25,332 nt of DNA from Spartobacteria bacterium (GTDB taxonomy: Bacteria; Verrucomicrobiota; Verrucomicrobiia; Chthoniobacterales; UBA10450): assembly GCA_021324035.1 (NCBI GenBank), contig JAJPJU010000129.1:1-25332 (forward strand). The letters run 5' to 3'. Each line of letters begins with the position of its first letter. Position 1 is the first letter of the stretch. This document shows, piece by piece, positions 7,852 to 15,344 of this stretch. Below the pieces are notes generated by a model. It searched no databases and had not been told where the DNA came from. It was given only the letters and a program-made list of their open reading frames with translations. The position numbers and the translations under genes were made by a program.

Positions 7852-7922
7852 ATCCACAGATTTCGCAGATTTCGGCAAACCAATGGAAATCACCGGAAAT
7901 AAATCTGTGTAAATCTGCGGAT
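7852..7922. repeat. inverted repeat of AAATCTGYG-type units (nuoC-nuoD gap)
   Basis: The left arm at 7852-7872 (ATCCACAGATTTCGCAGATTT) is close to the reverse complement of the right arm at 7901-7922, which reads AAATCTGTG, T, AAATCTGCG, GAT. Each arm contains two copies of the AAATCTGYG unit. The loop is 28 nt. The element fills nearly the whole gap between the nuoC stop and the nuoD start. Confidence 0.82.
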
Positions 7923-7923
7923 C

Positions 7924-8595
7924 TCATTCTTTCCGCTCCGCGGTTATAGCTTCTGCGCCGTCAAGTTGAGGACGCGGCGGGTAATGCTGCTTCGCGCGAG
8001 TGAGAACTTGATCGTGCGGCGTCGGTTCCCATTCGAAATCGTCCGGCGGCACGTAATCCTTGCGCATCGGATGATCTTTGAATTCGTCCCACATCAAAAT
8101 TCGCCGCAAATCCGGATGACCTGTGAAATGAATGCCGTAGAGATCGAAAATTTCGCGCTCCTGAAGTTCGGCGCTTCGCCAAACCGGAGTCAGCGACGGC
8201 AAACTGGCGGCATCGGTGCGGTTTCCAGTCCGCATTCTAATAATGAGCGGCCCGTGTTTGAGCTTAATCGAGTAGAGATGATAGACCGCTTCGAGATAGC
8301 CCGGAATTTTCTCTTCAGTGATTTGATCGACCTCTTTTTCAACGCCGTCGACGACCTGTTTCACTTTGGTCGAGTGCTTGATCGTTCGGTCGAGCCAGTC
8401 GACGCCGGTCACGTTCGAACAAAAATCGAAACTGAGCGCGGCGTGATCGCGGAGGAACGTCGCGACCGCGAGAGCATGTTCGTTGTCGATTAACAGCGAC
8501 GATTGTTGCGACGGCCCGGGATTAACAATGATTTCAATCCTGGCGCCGCGCGCGGCCAGCTCCGCCCGGTTCTTGATCTGTTCTAGAGTTTCCAC
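7924..8595 (-). CDS. nuoC: NADH-quinone oxidoreductase subunit C (30-kDa type)
   Basis: This 223-aa peripheral-arm subunit contacts NuoD. The signature block is present at about residues 145-185: RSAELQEREIFDLYGIHFTG, then HPDLRRILMWDEFKDHPMRKDY. An N-terminal alpha/beta domain precedes it, with FCSNVTGVDWLDR near residue 60. A charged insertion around residues 77-100 (VKQVVDGVEKEVDQITEEK) is longer than in many homologues. The C-terminal tail after the signature is short and Pro/Ala-rich. It is a separate gene, not the nuoCD fusion of enterobacteria. It follows nuoB after a 90-bp gap containing an inverted repeat. Confidence 0.97.
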   Translation of the reverse strand: METLEQIKNRAELAARGARIEIIVNPGPSQQSSLLIDNEHALAVATFLRDHAALSFDFCSNVTGVDWLDRTIKHSTKVKQVVDGVEKEVDQITEEKIPGYLEAVYHLYSIKLKHGPLIIRMRTGNRTDAASLPSLTPVWRSAELQEREIFDLYGIHFTGHPDLRRILMWDEFKDHPMRKDYVPPDDFEWEPTPHDQVLTRAKQHYPPRPQLDGAEAITAERKE

Positions 8596-8609
8596 TGCGC
8601 GAATTTTTC

Positions 8610-8689
8610 CTAGACAGGATTTTCTCGATTTCTACGAGACCTTTTGTCTTCGATCTTTAAATCCATTCAATCCTGTTAATCCTGTCTAG
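8610..8689. repeat. perfect 12-bp inverted repeat CTAGACAGGATT / AATCCTGTCTAG (nuoB-nuoC gap)
   Basis: The left arm is 8610-8621 and the right arm is 8678-8689, an exact reverse complement. A second copy of AATCCTGT (8669-8676) lies directly before the right arm. The right arm includes the nuoB stop codon (8686-8688). The element occupies most of the 90-bp gap between nuoB and nuoC. Confidence 0.85.
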
Positions 8690-9312
8690 TTAGTGCGTTC
8701 GAGCTCTGGCGGATGATAAGTTTTCGGATTCGCCGGCGGGTTCAGATCGTGCTCGCCGAACGCCGGCACCGGAAATTCGCTCGGCTGTTCCGGTTTCAGA
8801 AATTCCGCTTTCTGTTCGCCGCTCAACTTTTGGCCGTCGATTTTGCGCTGCAATTCCATGAACGCGTGCAGCAATGCTTCCGGCCGCGGCGGACAACCAG
8901 GGATGTAAACATCGACTGGAATGTAACGATCGATTCCCTTGAGCACATTGTAGCCCTGCTTGAACGGTCCACCGGAAATTGCGCAGGCCCCCATCGAGAT
9001 GACGTATTTCGGATCCGGCATCTGGTTGTAGAGCCGCACAATTTGTGGCGCCATTTTCTTGGTCACGGTGCCGGCCACGATCATGAGATCGGCTTGGCGC
9101 GGAGACGGGCGGAAAACTTCGCCTCCGAAACGCGCGATGTCGTAACGCGATGCGGCGGTGGCGATCATCTCAATCGCGCAGCAGGCGAGGCCGAATTGGA
9201 GCGGCCAGATCGAGTTTTTGCGGCCCCAATTGTAAAGATCCTGCATCGACGTGACCCAAACGCCCTCGCGTTGAAGCTCGTTCCGCAGTCCTTCGTCAAT
9301 TTGGTCAGCCAT
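8686..9312 (-). CDS. nuoB: NADH-quinone oxidoreductase subunit B (cluster N2)
   Basis: This is the subunit holding the terminal [4Fe-4S] cluster N2 next to the quinone site. Starting at ATG 9312 (a purine-rich GAGAAAAGAA lies just upstream) it has 208 residues. The four ligands are the adjacent Cys44-Cys45 in FGLACCAIEMI, Cys110 in MGACAISGG and Cys140 in IPGCPPRPE. The FGGEVFRPSPRQAD block is also present. A C-terminal extension of about 45 Pro/Glu-rich residues follows the conserved core. The alternative TTG at 9324 lies in an 8-mer repeat and is less likely. The gap to nuoA consists almost only of that repeat. Confidence 0.97.
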   Translation of the reverse strand: MADQIDEGLRNELQREGVWVTSMQDLYNWGRKNSIWPLQFGLACCAIEMIATAASRYDIARFGGEVFRPSPRQADLMIVAGTVTKKMAPQIVRLYNQMPDPKYVISMGACAISGGPFKQGYNVLKGIDRYIPVDVYIPGCPPRPEALLHAFMELQRKIDGQKLSGEQKAEFLKPEQPSEFPVPAFGEHDLNPPANPKTYHPPELERTN

Positions 9313-9320
9313 TTCTTTTC

Positions 9321-9344
9321 TCAACGCCTCAACAACTCAACATC
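9321..9344. repeat. three tandem octamers TCAACNNN (nuoA-nuoB gap)
   Basis: Three exact-phase 8-nt units are present: TCAACGCC, TCAACAAC and TCAACATC. They abut the nuoA stop (9345-9347) and end 8 bp before the nuoB ATG on the minus strand. The same octamer type recurs between the second nuoM and nuoN. Confidence 0.8.
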
Positions 9345-9737
9345 TCATTTCGCCCAATTTAAACAGCCTTTGCTCCAGGCCCAAACCAGTCCTTCGATCA
9401 AGAGCAGCAGAAAAACGAGCAGAGCGACGAACGCACCAACCGGCAAGCCGGTGAAGGCAACTGCGAACGGCACCAGAAAAATCGCTTCCACGTCGAAGAT
9501 CAAAAAAATGATCGCATAGAGATAATATTGCGACCGAAATTGAACGTGGGCGTCGCCTTGCGATTCGACTCCGCATTCGTAGATCGCGTTTTTTTCGGCG
9601 CCGGGCTTGGGCGGCTGGAAAAATCTTCGCCAGCACCAGGCCAGAGCCAGGGGGAGGAGGGGAAACATCAGCGCGACCCCGGCGAAGACGATGATGAACA
9701 AGTACGGATTCGGCGTCACTGACTGAAATCTAATCAA
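9345..9737 (-). CDS. nuoA: NADH-quinone oxidoreductase subunit A
   Basis: This small membrane subunit (130 aa) has three hydrophobic helices at about residues 12-35, 72-95 and 100-120. Family landmarks are the loop motif AIYECGVES with its conserved Cys, and FLIFDVEAIFLVPFA in the second helix. The loop between helices 1 and 2 covers the quinone entry region in complex I structures. The start taken is TTG at 9737, behind GAAAGAGA; a GTG six codons later is possible. It is the first gene of the leftward arm, divergent from nuoH across 71 bp. Confidence 0.95.
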   Translation of the reverse strand: MIRFQSVTPNPYLFIIVFAGVALMFPLLPLALAWCWRRFFQPPKPGAEKNAIYECGVESQGDAHVQFRSQYYLYAIIFLIFDVEAIFLVPFAVAFTGLPVGAFVALLVFLLLLIEGLVWAWSKGCLNWAK

Positions 9738-9808
9738 TCTCTTTCGTGCGAGAAGCAGAAATAATCATCCTTGATTAACTAATCGGCCCCCGCTTTTCTT
9801 CCTGCGAC
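9738..9808. promoter_or_regulatory. shared divergent region between nuoA and nuoH
   Basis: Both arms of the complex I locus start here in opposite directions with 71 bp between starts, so promoters and any operator for both should lie here or in the first codons. On the plus strand TTGATT (9771-9776) and TTTTCT (9794-9799) have 17-bp spacing, but the -10 match is poor. On the minus strand an AT-rich stretch with GATTAT lies near 9763. These are only weak candidates; the divergent geometry is the firm part. Confidence 0.5.
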
Positions 9809-11002
9809 GTGAGGGCGGAGGACGTTGATCAAGTTTTTGTCCATTTGAAAGGCTGGGTGCTTTCGTTCCTGGTCGGGCACGTTCCTGATTGGCTGGTCCA
9901 GATCGCGTCGAGTTTGCTCAACATCGCCATGCTGCTCGGTGTTTTTCTTACCCTTTTTGCCCTGATGTCTGTCTTCGAACGAAAGATTCTCGGTCGAATC
10001 CAAAATCGTTACGGTCCCAATCGCGTCGGCCCATTCGGCCTTTTCCAGCCGGTGGCCGACGGGATCAAAATGTTGATCAAGGAGGACATTGTGCCTGCGC
10101 GCGCGGACAAAGTGGTCCATTTCCTGGCACCGATTGGAATGGCGGCCGCGGCAATTCTCGCCCTGGGCGTGATTCCTTACGGCAACAACATGACGGCGTT
10201 CGTCATCGATGGAGGAATTTTGTTTTTCTTCGCGGTGGGATCCACCACTGAGCTCGCCGTCTTCATGGCGGGCTGGGGAAGCAACAACAAATTCTCCTTG
10301 CTCGGCGCGATGCGCGCGATTGCGCAAATGATCAGTTACGAATTGCCGCTGATCATCACCGTTCTTCCGGTGGTGATGGTAGTCGGTTCGCTCAATCCGG
10401 ACAAAATCGTTCACGCGCAAAAATATTATCATTTCGGTTTTGTTCCGAATTGGTTCGTGCTGACGCCGTGGGGCGCGACCGCCTTCATTTTGTTTTTCGT
10501 TTCCGGATTGGTCGAATCGAACCGCACGCCGTTCGATGTGCCGGAAGGCGAATCTGAAATCGTCGCCGGCCACATGACCGAATATTCCGGATTCAAATAC
10601 GCGACATTTTTCATGGCCGAATATTTGGGAATGTTCGCCGTTAGCGGTCTCGCGGTGACGCTGTTTCTCGGTGGGTGGCACGCGCCGCTGCCCTGGCTCG
10701 GATTTATTCCATCCTACGTCTGGTTCTTCGCCAAGTTGTCGGTGTTGCTCTTCGTTTTCATCTGGGTCCGCGGCACTCTGCCGCGAATTCGAGTCGACCA
10801 CATGATGAACTTCGCGTGGAAGTTCATGCTCCCGATGGCCTTCACCTGTTTCGTTTCTGCGGCGGTGTGGCATTACAACGGCCGGCGTTTGTCCGGTTGG
10901 CTCTGGTCGTTCGCAATCATTGCGATCGTGTATGTAACGCTCTCGCTTCTTCTCGATACCCGCAGAAAATTCGCGCCCCGCACTTATCGTTTCGCCGAAT
11001 GA
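9809..11002 (+). CDS. nuoH: NADH-quinone oxidoreductase subunit H
   Basis: This membrane subunit links the peripheral arm to the proton pumps and forms the quinone tunnel. The conserved ERKILGRIQNRYGPNRVGPFG (about 57-77) is followed by LFQPVADGIKMLIKEDIVP, and later by ESNRTPFDVPEGESEIVAGH with TEYSGFKYATFFMAEY, which carries the quinone-site and channel carboxylates. At 397 aa it is longer than many homologues, with a loop rich in Tyr, His and Lys around 'SLNPDKIVHAQKYYHFG' and an extra C-terminal hydrophobic helix. The start is GTG 9809; an internal TTG is possible. Its stop overlaps the nuoJ start as ATGA. The usual upstream gene nuoG is absent. Confidence 0.96.
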   Translation: MRAEDVDQVFVHLKGWVLSFLVGHVPDWLVQIASSLLNIAMLLGVFLTLFALMSVFERKILGRIQNRYGPNRVGPFGLFQPVADGIKMLIKEDIVPARADKVVHFLAPIGMAAAAILALGVIPYGNNMTAFVIDGGILFFFAVGSTTELAVFMAGWGSNNKFSLLGAMRAIAQMISYELPLIITVLPVVMVVGSLNPDKIVHAQKYYHFGFVPNWFVLTPWGATAFILFFVSGLVESNRTPFDVPEGESEIVAGHMTEYSGFKYATFFMAEYLGMFAVSGLAVTLFLGGWHAPLPWLGFIPSYVWFFAKLSVLLFVFIWVRGTLPRIRVDHMMNFAWKFMLPMAFTCFVSAAVWHYNGRRLSGWLWSFAIIAIVYVTLSLLLDTRRKFAPRTYRFAE

Positions 11003-11481
11003 ATAGCGTTGCTTTTGCCGTCATTGCAATCTTCACACTGGTTTTCGCAGTGGCGGCCGCGACAAATCCTCGGCTGATGCACGCGGCGTTGAGTTTCGCA
11101 GTCATGTTTGTCGGCATTGCCGCGTTTTTCTTTCTGCTCGGCGCCGAGTTCGTCGGGCTCGTCCAAATTTTTGTCTACGTCGGCGCGGTCGCGGTGTTGA
11201 TCGTATTTACAATCCTACTCACCCGTCGCGACGCGGAAGAGCGCCACGGATTCAAGTGGGGCGGAGTCGTGGTGGCGATCGGCGTTTTCGTCGGACTCGT
11301 CTGGGCAATTCTCAAAACGAATTCGCTGCCGACACTGCCTTATTTGGTGAAGGCGGTGACCGTGAAAGAAATCGGCACTACGCTGATGACTCAGGACGTC
11401 TGGCCGCTGATGTGCGTGGGCGTTCTGCTGACTGCGGCCCTGATCGGCGCGCTCGTTCTGGTGATGGAGGACGAACCATGA
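10999..11481 (+). CDS. nuoJ: NADH-quinone oxidoreductase subunit J
   Basis: This membrane subunit (160 aa) has five hydrophobic helices. It contains the characteristic QIFVYVGAVAVLIVFTILLT at about residues 54-73, whose third helix is involved in the conformational coupling pathway. The ATG overlaps the nuoH stop by 4 bp (ATGA), indicating translational coupling. A longer reading upstream to 10675 is only an open frame inside nuoH. It is followed by a 115-bp gap holding a large heptamer inverted repeat before nuoK. Confidence 0.95.
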   Translation: MNSVAFAVIAIFTLVFAVAAATNPRLMHAALSFAVMFVGIAAFFFLLGAEFVGLVQIFVYVGAVAVLIVFTILLTRRDAEERHGFKWGGVVVAIGVFVGLVWAILKTNSLPTLPYLVKAVTVKEIGTTLMTQDVWPLMCVGVLLTAALIGALVLVMEDEP

Positions 11482-11491
11482 AGATGAAGCA

Positions 11492-11580
11492 AACATCGAA
11501 CGCTGAACGCCGAACATCGAACATCGAATCCAAGAGCTTTAAGTTCGACGTTGGGCGTTGGACGTTGGGCGTTCGGCGTT
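11492..11580. repeat. palindromic heptamer array: 5 units + 19-nt loop + 5 inverted units
   Basis: The left arm at 11492-11526 has five 7-nt units: AACATCG, AACGCTG, AACGCCG, AACATCG, AACATCG. The right arm at 11546-11580 has five units in the opposite orientation: CGACGTT, GGGCGTT, GGACGTT, GGGCGTT, CGGCGTT. The loop is 11527-11545. Arm lengths are equal (35 nt), so the transcript could fold into a long imperfect hairpin with several wobble pairs. It fills most of the nuoJ-nuoK gap. Confidence 0.85.
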
Positions 11581-11596
11581 TTCCGATTTTCTTGTG

Positions 11597-11914
11597 ATGA
11601 TTGCGACCCTCCAAATTTTTCTGATAATTTCCGCCGCCCTGTTTTCGATTGGACTGCTGGCCGCGCTCAGCCGGCGCCATGCAATTTTCATTTTAATCGG
11701 GATCGAGATGATGCTCGCAGCAGCGAACCTGAATTTCATCGCTTTCTGGCAATTTTCGCCGGTGCGCGCGCCGCAGCCGGTCGGTGTAATGTTCGTGATC
11801 TTCACGATCGCAATCGCTGCCGCAGAAGCTGCGGTCGGCCTGGCCATGGTGATTGCCGTTTACCGGCATTTCCGAACAACAAACGTCGATCAACTCACTC
11901 GGCTCAAAGGATGA
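11597..11914 (+). CDS. nuoK: NADH-quinone oxidoreductase subunit K
   Basis: This 105-aa membrane subunit has three helices, starting at ATG 11597 (a GTG one codon earlier is equivalent). The two membrane glutamates needed for proton translocation in the family are visible: Glu37 in LIGIEMMLAAANLNF and Glu77 in IAIAAAEAAVGLAMVIA. It is homologous to MrpC. Longer in-frame readings upstream are encoded by the heptamer repeat and are rejected. The stop overlaps the nuoL start as ATGA (11911-11914). No clear Shine-Dalgarno precedes it; the repeat hairpin ends just upstream. Confidence 0.96.
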   Translation: MIATLQIFLIISAALFSIGLLAALSRRHAIFILIGIEMMLAAANLNFIAFWQFSPVRAPQPVGVMFVIFTIAIAAAEAAVGLAMVIAVYRHFRTTNVDQLTRLKG

Positions 11915-13881
11915 CCGACTGGATCACGCGCAACGTCTGGCTGGTCCCGGCGACGCCGATTGTCGCGGCGCTGTTAATTTTGGGTTTTGGAAAACATGCG
12001 CGTCGGGCCGCGACAGGGGTGGCCATTCTCGGGCAAATCGCAGCCTTAATTGTCTCCACCTGCGCGTTCGTTCCAACCCTGCACTCGCACGAATTTCGCG
12101 CCTTCGAAAATTTCACCTGGTTCACTTTCGGGGAACAATCGTTGCGAATCGGTTTCGTTCTCGATCCGCTCGCTGCGGCGATGATGGTGATGATCACGCT
12201 GGTCGGCCTTTGCATTTTCGTTTTCAGCCTCGGTTACATGGCCGACGACAAGAATTTCTCGCGATTCTTCGCTTATCTCTCGTTTTTCTCCGGCGCAATG
12301 CTCGGGGTTGTTGTCGCTAACAGCTTGCTGCTGCTGTTTGTTTTTTGGGAACTGGTTGGCCTCGCCTCGTATTTGCTGATCGGTTTTTGGATTGAAAGAC
12401 CGAGCGCGGCGGCCGCGGCAAAGAAAGCGTTCATTACCACGCGCATCGGCGACATGGGATTTTTTCTGGGGATCCTGTGGCTGTATCACCAAAGCGGCAC
12501 TTTGCTTTTTTACGATGGCGGCCATGGCTGTCTCGAAAACGTCGCGCTGCTGGGTGCGAGTTCGACATTCATCGCGCTTTTGATTTTTTGCGGCGCAGCC
12601 GGCAAGTCCGGACAATTTCCACTTCACGTCTGGTTGCCGGACGCGATGGAAGGTCCGACGCCGGTCAGCGCGTTGATCCATGCCGCGACGATGGTTGCGG
12701 CGGGTGTGTTCTTGGTTGCGCGTGTTTACCCAATCTTTTCCGCCGGCGCGGTGAACGGAGTTACGTCATCGTTGATCGTTGTTGTTTGGATTGGCGTTGT
12801 CACTGGATTGATGGCGGCGCTTATCGCCGTCGCGCAATCCGATATCAAGCGCATCCTGGCTTACTCCACCGTTTCGCAGCTTGGACTGATGATGGTGTCG
12901 TTAGGCGTGGGCGGTGTCGCGGCGGGCATCATGCATTTGCTCGCGCACGGATTTTTTAAAGCGCTTTTGTTTCTTGGTGCCGGTTCGGTGATTCACGGAC
13001 TTCATCACGAGCAGGACATTCGAAAAATGGGCGGCTTGCGAAAGCTGATGCCTGTTACTTTCGCCACCTACGCGGTTGGAATGTTGGCGTTGAGCGGGGT
13101 GCCATTCTTTTTCTCCGGCGGTTGGACTAAAGAAGAGGTTCTTCACGCGACATCGCATTGGCCGTCATCACACGTGCCCTATTTCCTTTTGTTGCTCGGA
13201 GTGGTTCTCACCGCGCTCTACATGACGCGGCAGGTCATGTACGTTTTCTTCGGTAGTTCACGCGCTGGTTCGGATCATCACGCTCACGAAAGCCCGAGCG
13301 TAATGACCGTTCCGCTGATCATCCTCGCGCTTTGCGCAATCGGGCTCAGCATTTTTCTAACGCCAGCCTGGCCATGGCTGGAAAGTTATTTGTTGGGACA
13401 TGAAGCGCATATCGACGCGCATCTTCTCCTTCAACCGATGATTCTGGTTTCGCTCGTGCTGGTGGGCGCAGGAATTGGACTTGGGTTCTGGCTCTATCGC
13501 CGCGCCGGCGAAGTCGATCCACTGCAGCAAAAAGTTCCGGCGGTGTACCGTTTTCTCGAGAACAAAATGTGGATCGACGAGATTTATGAACACACCATCC
13601 TGGCTTTGGCGGCGTTCGCTTCGCGGGTCTCGGATTGGATGGACCGATATATCTGGGATGGATTAGTCCGCGTCATCGGCGGGATTGGACAAATTTTCGG
13701 AGCGCTGACCAAGGGTGCGGACGAAGGCGTCATCAACGCCGGCGTCGATGAAACAACTGTTGGCGCGCGAGGAGTTGGCCGCGCGATGTCGCGACTGCAC
13801 TCCGGCCAGATCCAAATTTATCTCGGCGTGATCGCGCTGGGGATGCTCGCTCTCTTCCTGTTCTACGCATGGCTGACCTGA
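11911..13881 (+). CDS. nuoL: NADH-quinone oxidoreductase subunit L with enlarged lateral-helix region
   Basis: This is the distal antiporter-like proton-pumping subunit (656 aa, longer than the 613 of E. coli). Key features are FWELVGLASYLLIGFW with the helix-5 Glu, AAGKSGQFPLHVWLPDAMEG with the helix-7 Lys, SALIHAATMVAAGVFL, the QSDIKRILAYSTVSQLG block and HGFFKALLFLG with the central Lys. The C-terminal lateral amphipathic helix HL runs from IDEIYEH (nt 13573) to SGQIQIY (ending 13821). At about 83 residues this stretch is roughly 25 longer than in E. coli or alphaproteobacterial NuoL by manual comparison. Its start overlaps nuoK and its end overlaps the next gene by 13 bp. Confidence 0.96.
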   Translation: MTDWITRNVWLVPATPIVAALLILGFGKHARRAATGVAILGQIAALIVSTCAFVPTLHSHEFRAFENFTWFTFGEQSLRIGFVLDPLAAAMMVMITLVGLCIFVFSLGYMADDKNFSRFFAYLSFFSGAMLGVVVANSLLLLFVFWELVGLASYLLIGFWIERPSAAAAAKKAFITTRIGDMGFFLGILWLYHQSGTLLFYDGGHGCLENVALLGASSTFIALLIFCGAAGKSGQFPLHVWLPDAMEGPTPVSALIHAATMVAAGVFLVARVYPIFSAGAVNGVTSSLIVVVWIGVVTGLMAALIAVAQSDIKRILAYSTVSQLGLMMVSLGVGGVAAGIMHLLAHGFFKALLFLGAGSVIHGLHHEQDIRKMGGLRKLMPVTFATYAVGMLALSGVPFFFSGGWTKEEVLHATSHWPSSHVPYFLLLLGVVLTALYMTRQVMYVFFGSSRAGSDHHAHESPSVMTVPLIILALCAIGLSIFLTPAWPWLESYLLGHEAHIDAHLLLQPMILVSLVLVGAGIGLGFWLYRRAGEVDPLQQKVPAVYRFLENKMWIDEIYEHTILALAAFASRVSDWMDRYIWDGLVRVIGGIGQIFGALTKGADEGVINAGVDETTVGARGVGRAMSRLHSGQIQIYLGVIALGMLALFLFYAWLT

Positions 13882-15341
13882 TCACGTTCCTAATTCTGAT
13901 TCCGATTGTCGGGGCGATTGCGTTGTACGTCGGCCGTCCCGGAAGTCCGCGCGTTGTCGCGCTGGTTTTTAACGGTTTGTCGTTTTTTTACGCGCTCATG
14001 CTATGGCAAAAATTCGACACCGGCGCGGCGGGTTTGCAGTTGATCGAACGGCATGCCTGGATCCCATCAATTGGCGCGGAGTACGTCGTGGGCATCGATG
14101 GACTCAGCCTGTTGCTGGTGTTGTTGACGTCCATTGTCTTTCCGTTTGCCTTTTCCGCACAAAAACTCGAACGCGGCGCGTGCTCGCTTCTTCTGGTGAT
14201 GCAGGCAGCGCTCTACGGAACATTCACCGCCCAGAATTTCGTTCTTTGGTTTTTATTTTACGAGATGAGCCTGGTTCCGGCGTTTTTGCTCATCAAAATT
14301 TACGGCGGCGAAAATCGCGATTATGCCGCGGTAAAGTTCTTTCTCTACACATTTCTCGGCAGCGTCGCGATGCTGCTTGCGTTCCTCGGGATCTATTTTG
14401 CGAAGGGCACATTTGATTTCGAAAAACTGGCCGATCTCGGCAAGGCCGGTCTGCTCACTGGCAACGTAAGATGGTTCGTTTTCGCTGGAATTTTTCTCGG
14501 ACTGGCGGTGAAAGTTCCTGTTTTTCCATTTCACACCTGGCTGCCGGATGCCTATCAAACTGCGCCGACCGGAGTGTCGATGGTCCTGACCGGCACACTT
14601 TCAAAAATGGGCGTCTACGGTTTCATCCGATTGCTCGTTCCGTTGTTTCCGCAGGAAATCAAAATCGCCGGACCGTGGATCCTGACCCTAGTCGTTTGCT
14701 CGATCGTGTTCGCGCCGTTGGCGGCGTGGAGGCAACGCGACCTCAAACGCATGGTCGCTTATTTATCGATCAATCACCTCGGGTATTGCCTGCTTGGATT
14801 GTTTGCCATCACCGCGGCATTGCCAACAGGCCCGATCGATAAACAGGCGGCATTGAGCGGTGTCTTTTTGCAGATCTTCAATCACGGCGTGACCGCGGCG
14901 GCGCTTTTCTATTTTGTCGGATTACTCGAGCAACGATCCGGCAGCCGGAACATCGATGATTTTGGCGGACTGATGCAATGCACGCCGCTTCTCTGCGGCT
15001 GGATGAGCGTGTCGATGTTTTCGTCGCTGGGATTGCCGGGACTGAACGGATTCATCGGAGAATTCCTTATTTTTAAAGGTTCGTTCGCGACCGCGGCCGC
15101 ATTCACGGCGATCGCCGTGATCGGTTTGCTTTTCACAGCGGTAACGTTCGTGCGCGCGATGCAATCGCTGTTCAGTGGGCCGCTGGCCGAAGGTTGCGCC
15201 GGATATCACGATCTTCTTCTCCGCGAAAAATTCGTCATCGTGCCAGTCACGCTTCTCATGTTCGCGATTGGCCTGAATCCGCAATTCATCTTTAACACTT
15301 TTAACGCGACCGTTGCTCAGATGGCGCGTTTGCTTGGCTAA
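13869..15341 (+). CDS. nuoM: NADH-quinone oxidoreductase subunit M, first copy (canonical type)
   Basis: This antiporter-like proton-pumping subunit (490 aa) has about 14 hydrophobic helices. The essential residues are all recognisable: Glu in FLFYEMSLVPAFLLI, Lys215 in LAVKVPVFPFHTWLPDAY, Lys in LSKMGVYGFIR, and the discontinuous-helix block LAAWRQRDLKRMVAYLSINH. The GLNGFIGEFLIFKG block is also present. It overlaps the nuoL end by 13 bp in a different frame, so the two are likely translationally coupled. It is clearly a paralogue, not a copy, of the next gene: the helix-7 and helix-8 motifs differ strongly. Confidence 0.96.
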   Translation: MADLITFLILIPIVGAIALYVGRPGSPRVVALVFNGLSFFYALMLWQKFDTGAAGLQLIERHAWIPSIGAEYVVGIDGLSLLLVLLTSIVFPFAFSAQKLERGACSLLLVMQAALYGTFTAQNFVLWFLFYEMSLVPAFLLIKIYGGENRDYAAVKFFLYTFLGSVAMLLAFLGIYFAKGTFDFEKLADLGKAGLLTGNVRWFVFAGIFLGLAVKVPVFPFHTWLPDAYQTAPTGVSMVLTGTLSKMGVYGFIRLLVPLFPQEIKIAGPWILTLVVCSIVFAPLAAWRQRDLKRMVAYLSINHLGYCLLGLFAITAALPTGPIDKQAALSGVFLQIFNHGVTAAALFYFVGLLEQRSGSRNIDDFGGLMQCTPLLCGWMSVSMFSSLGLPGLNGFIGEFLIFKGSFATAAAFTAIAVIGLLFTAVTFVRAMQSLFSGPLAEGCAGYHDLLLREKFVIVPVTLLMFAIGLNPQFIFNTFNATVAQMARLLG

Positions 15342-15344
15342 TTG

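Noticed and set aside
9779..10873. 364-codon open frame on the minus strand opposite nuoH
   Set aside because: It is antisense to a well-conserved nuoH and its product is low-complexity Arg/His/Glu/Asp sequence without motifs or hydrophobic core. It is a shadow frame.
11492..11580. Heptamer and octamer arrays as a CRISPR array
   Set aside because: Units are 7-8 nt with no unique spacers and no cas genes nearby.
11551..11910. Apparent 120-residue N-terminal extension of nuoL upstream of 11911
   Set aside because: It overlaps nuoK in another frame and begins in the heptamer repeat. NuoL's own N-terminus starts at ATG 11911, coupled to the nuoK stop.
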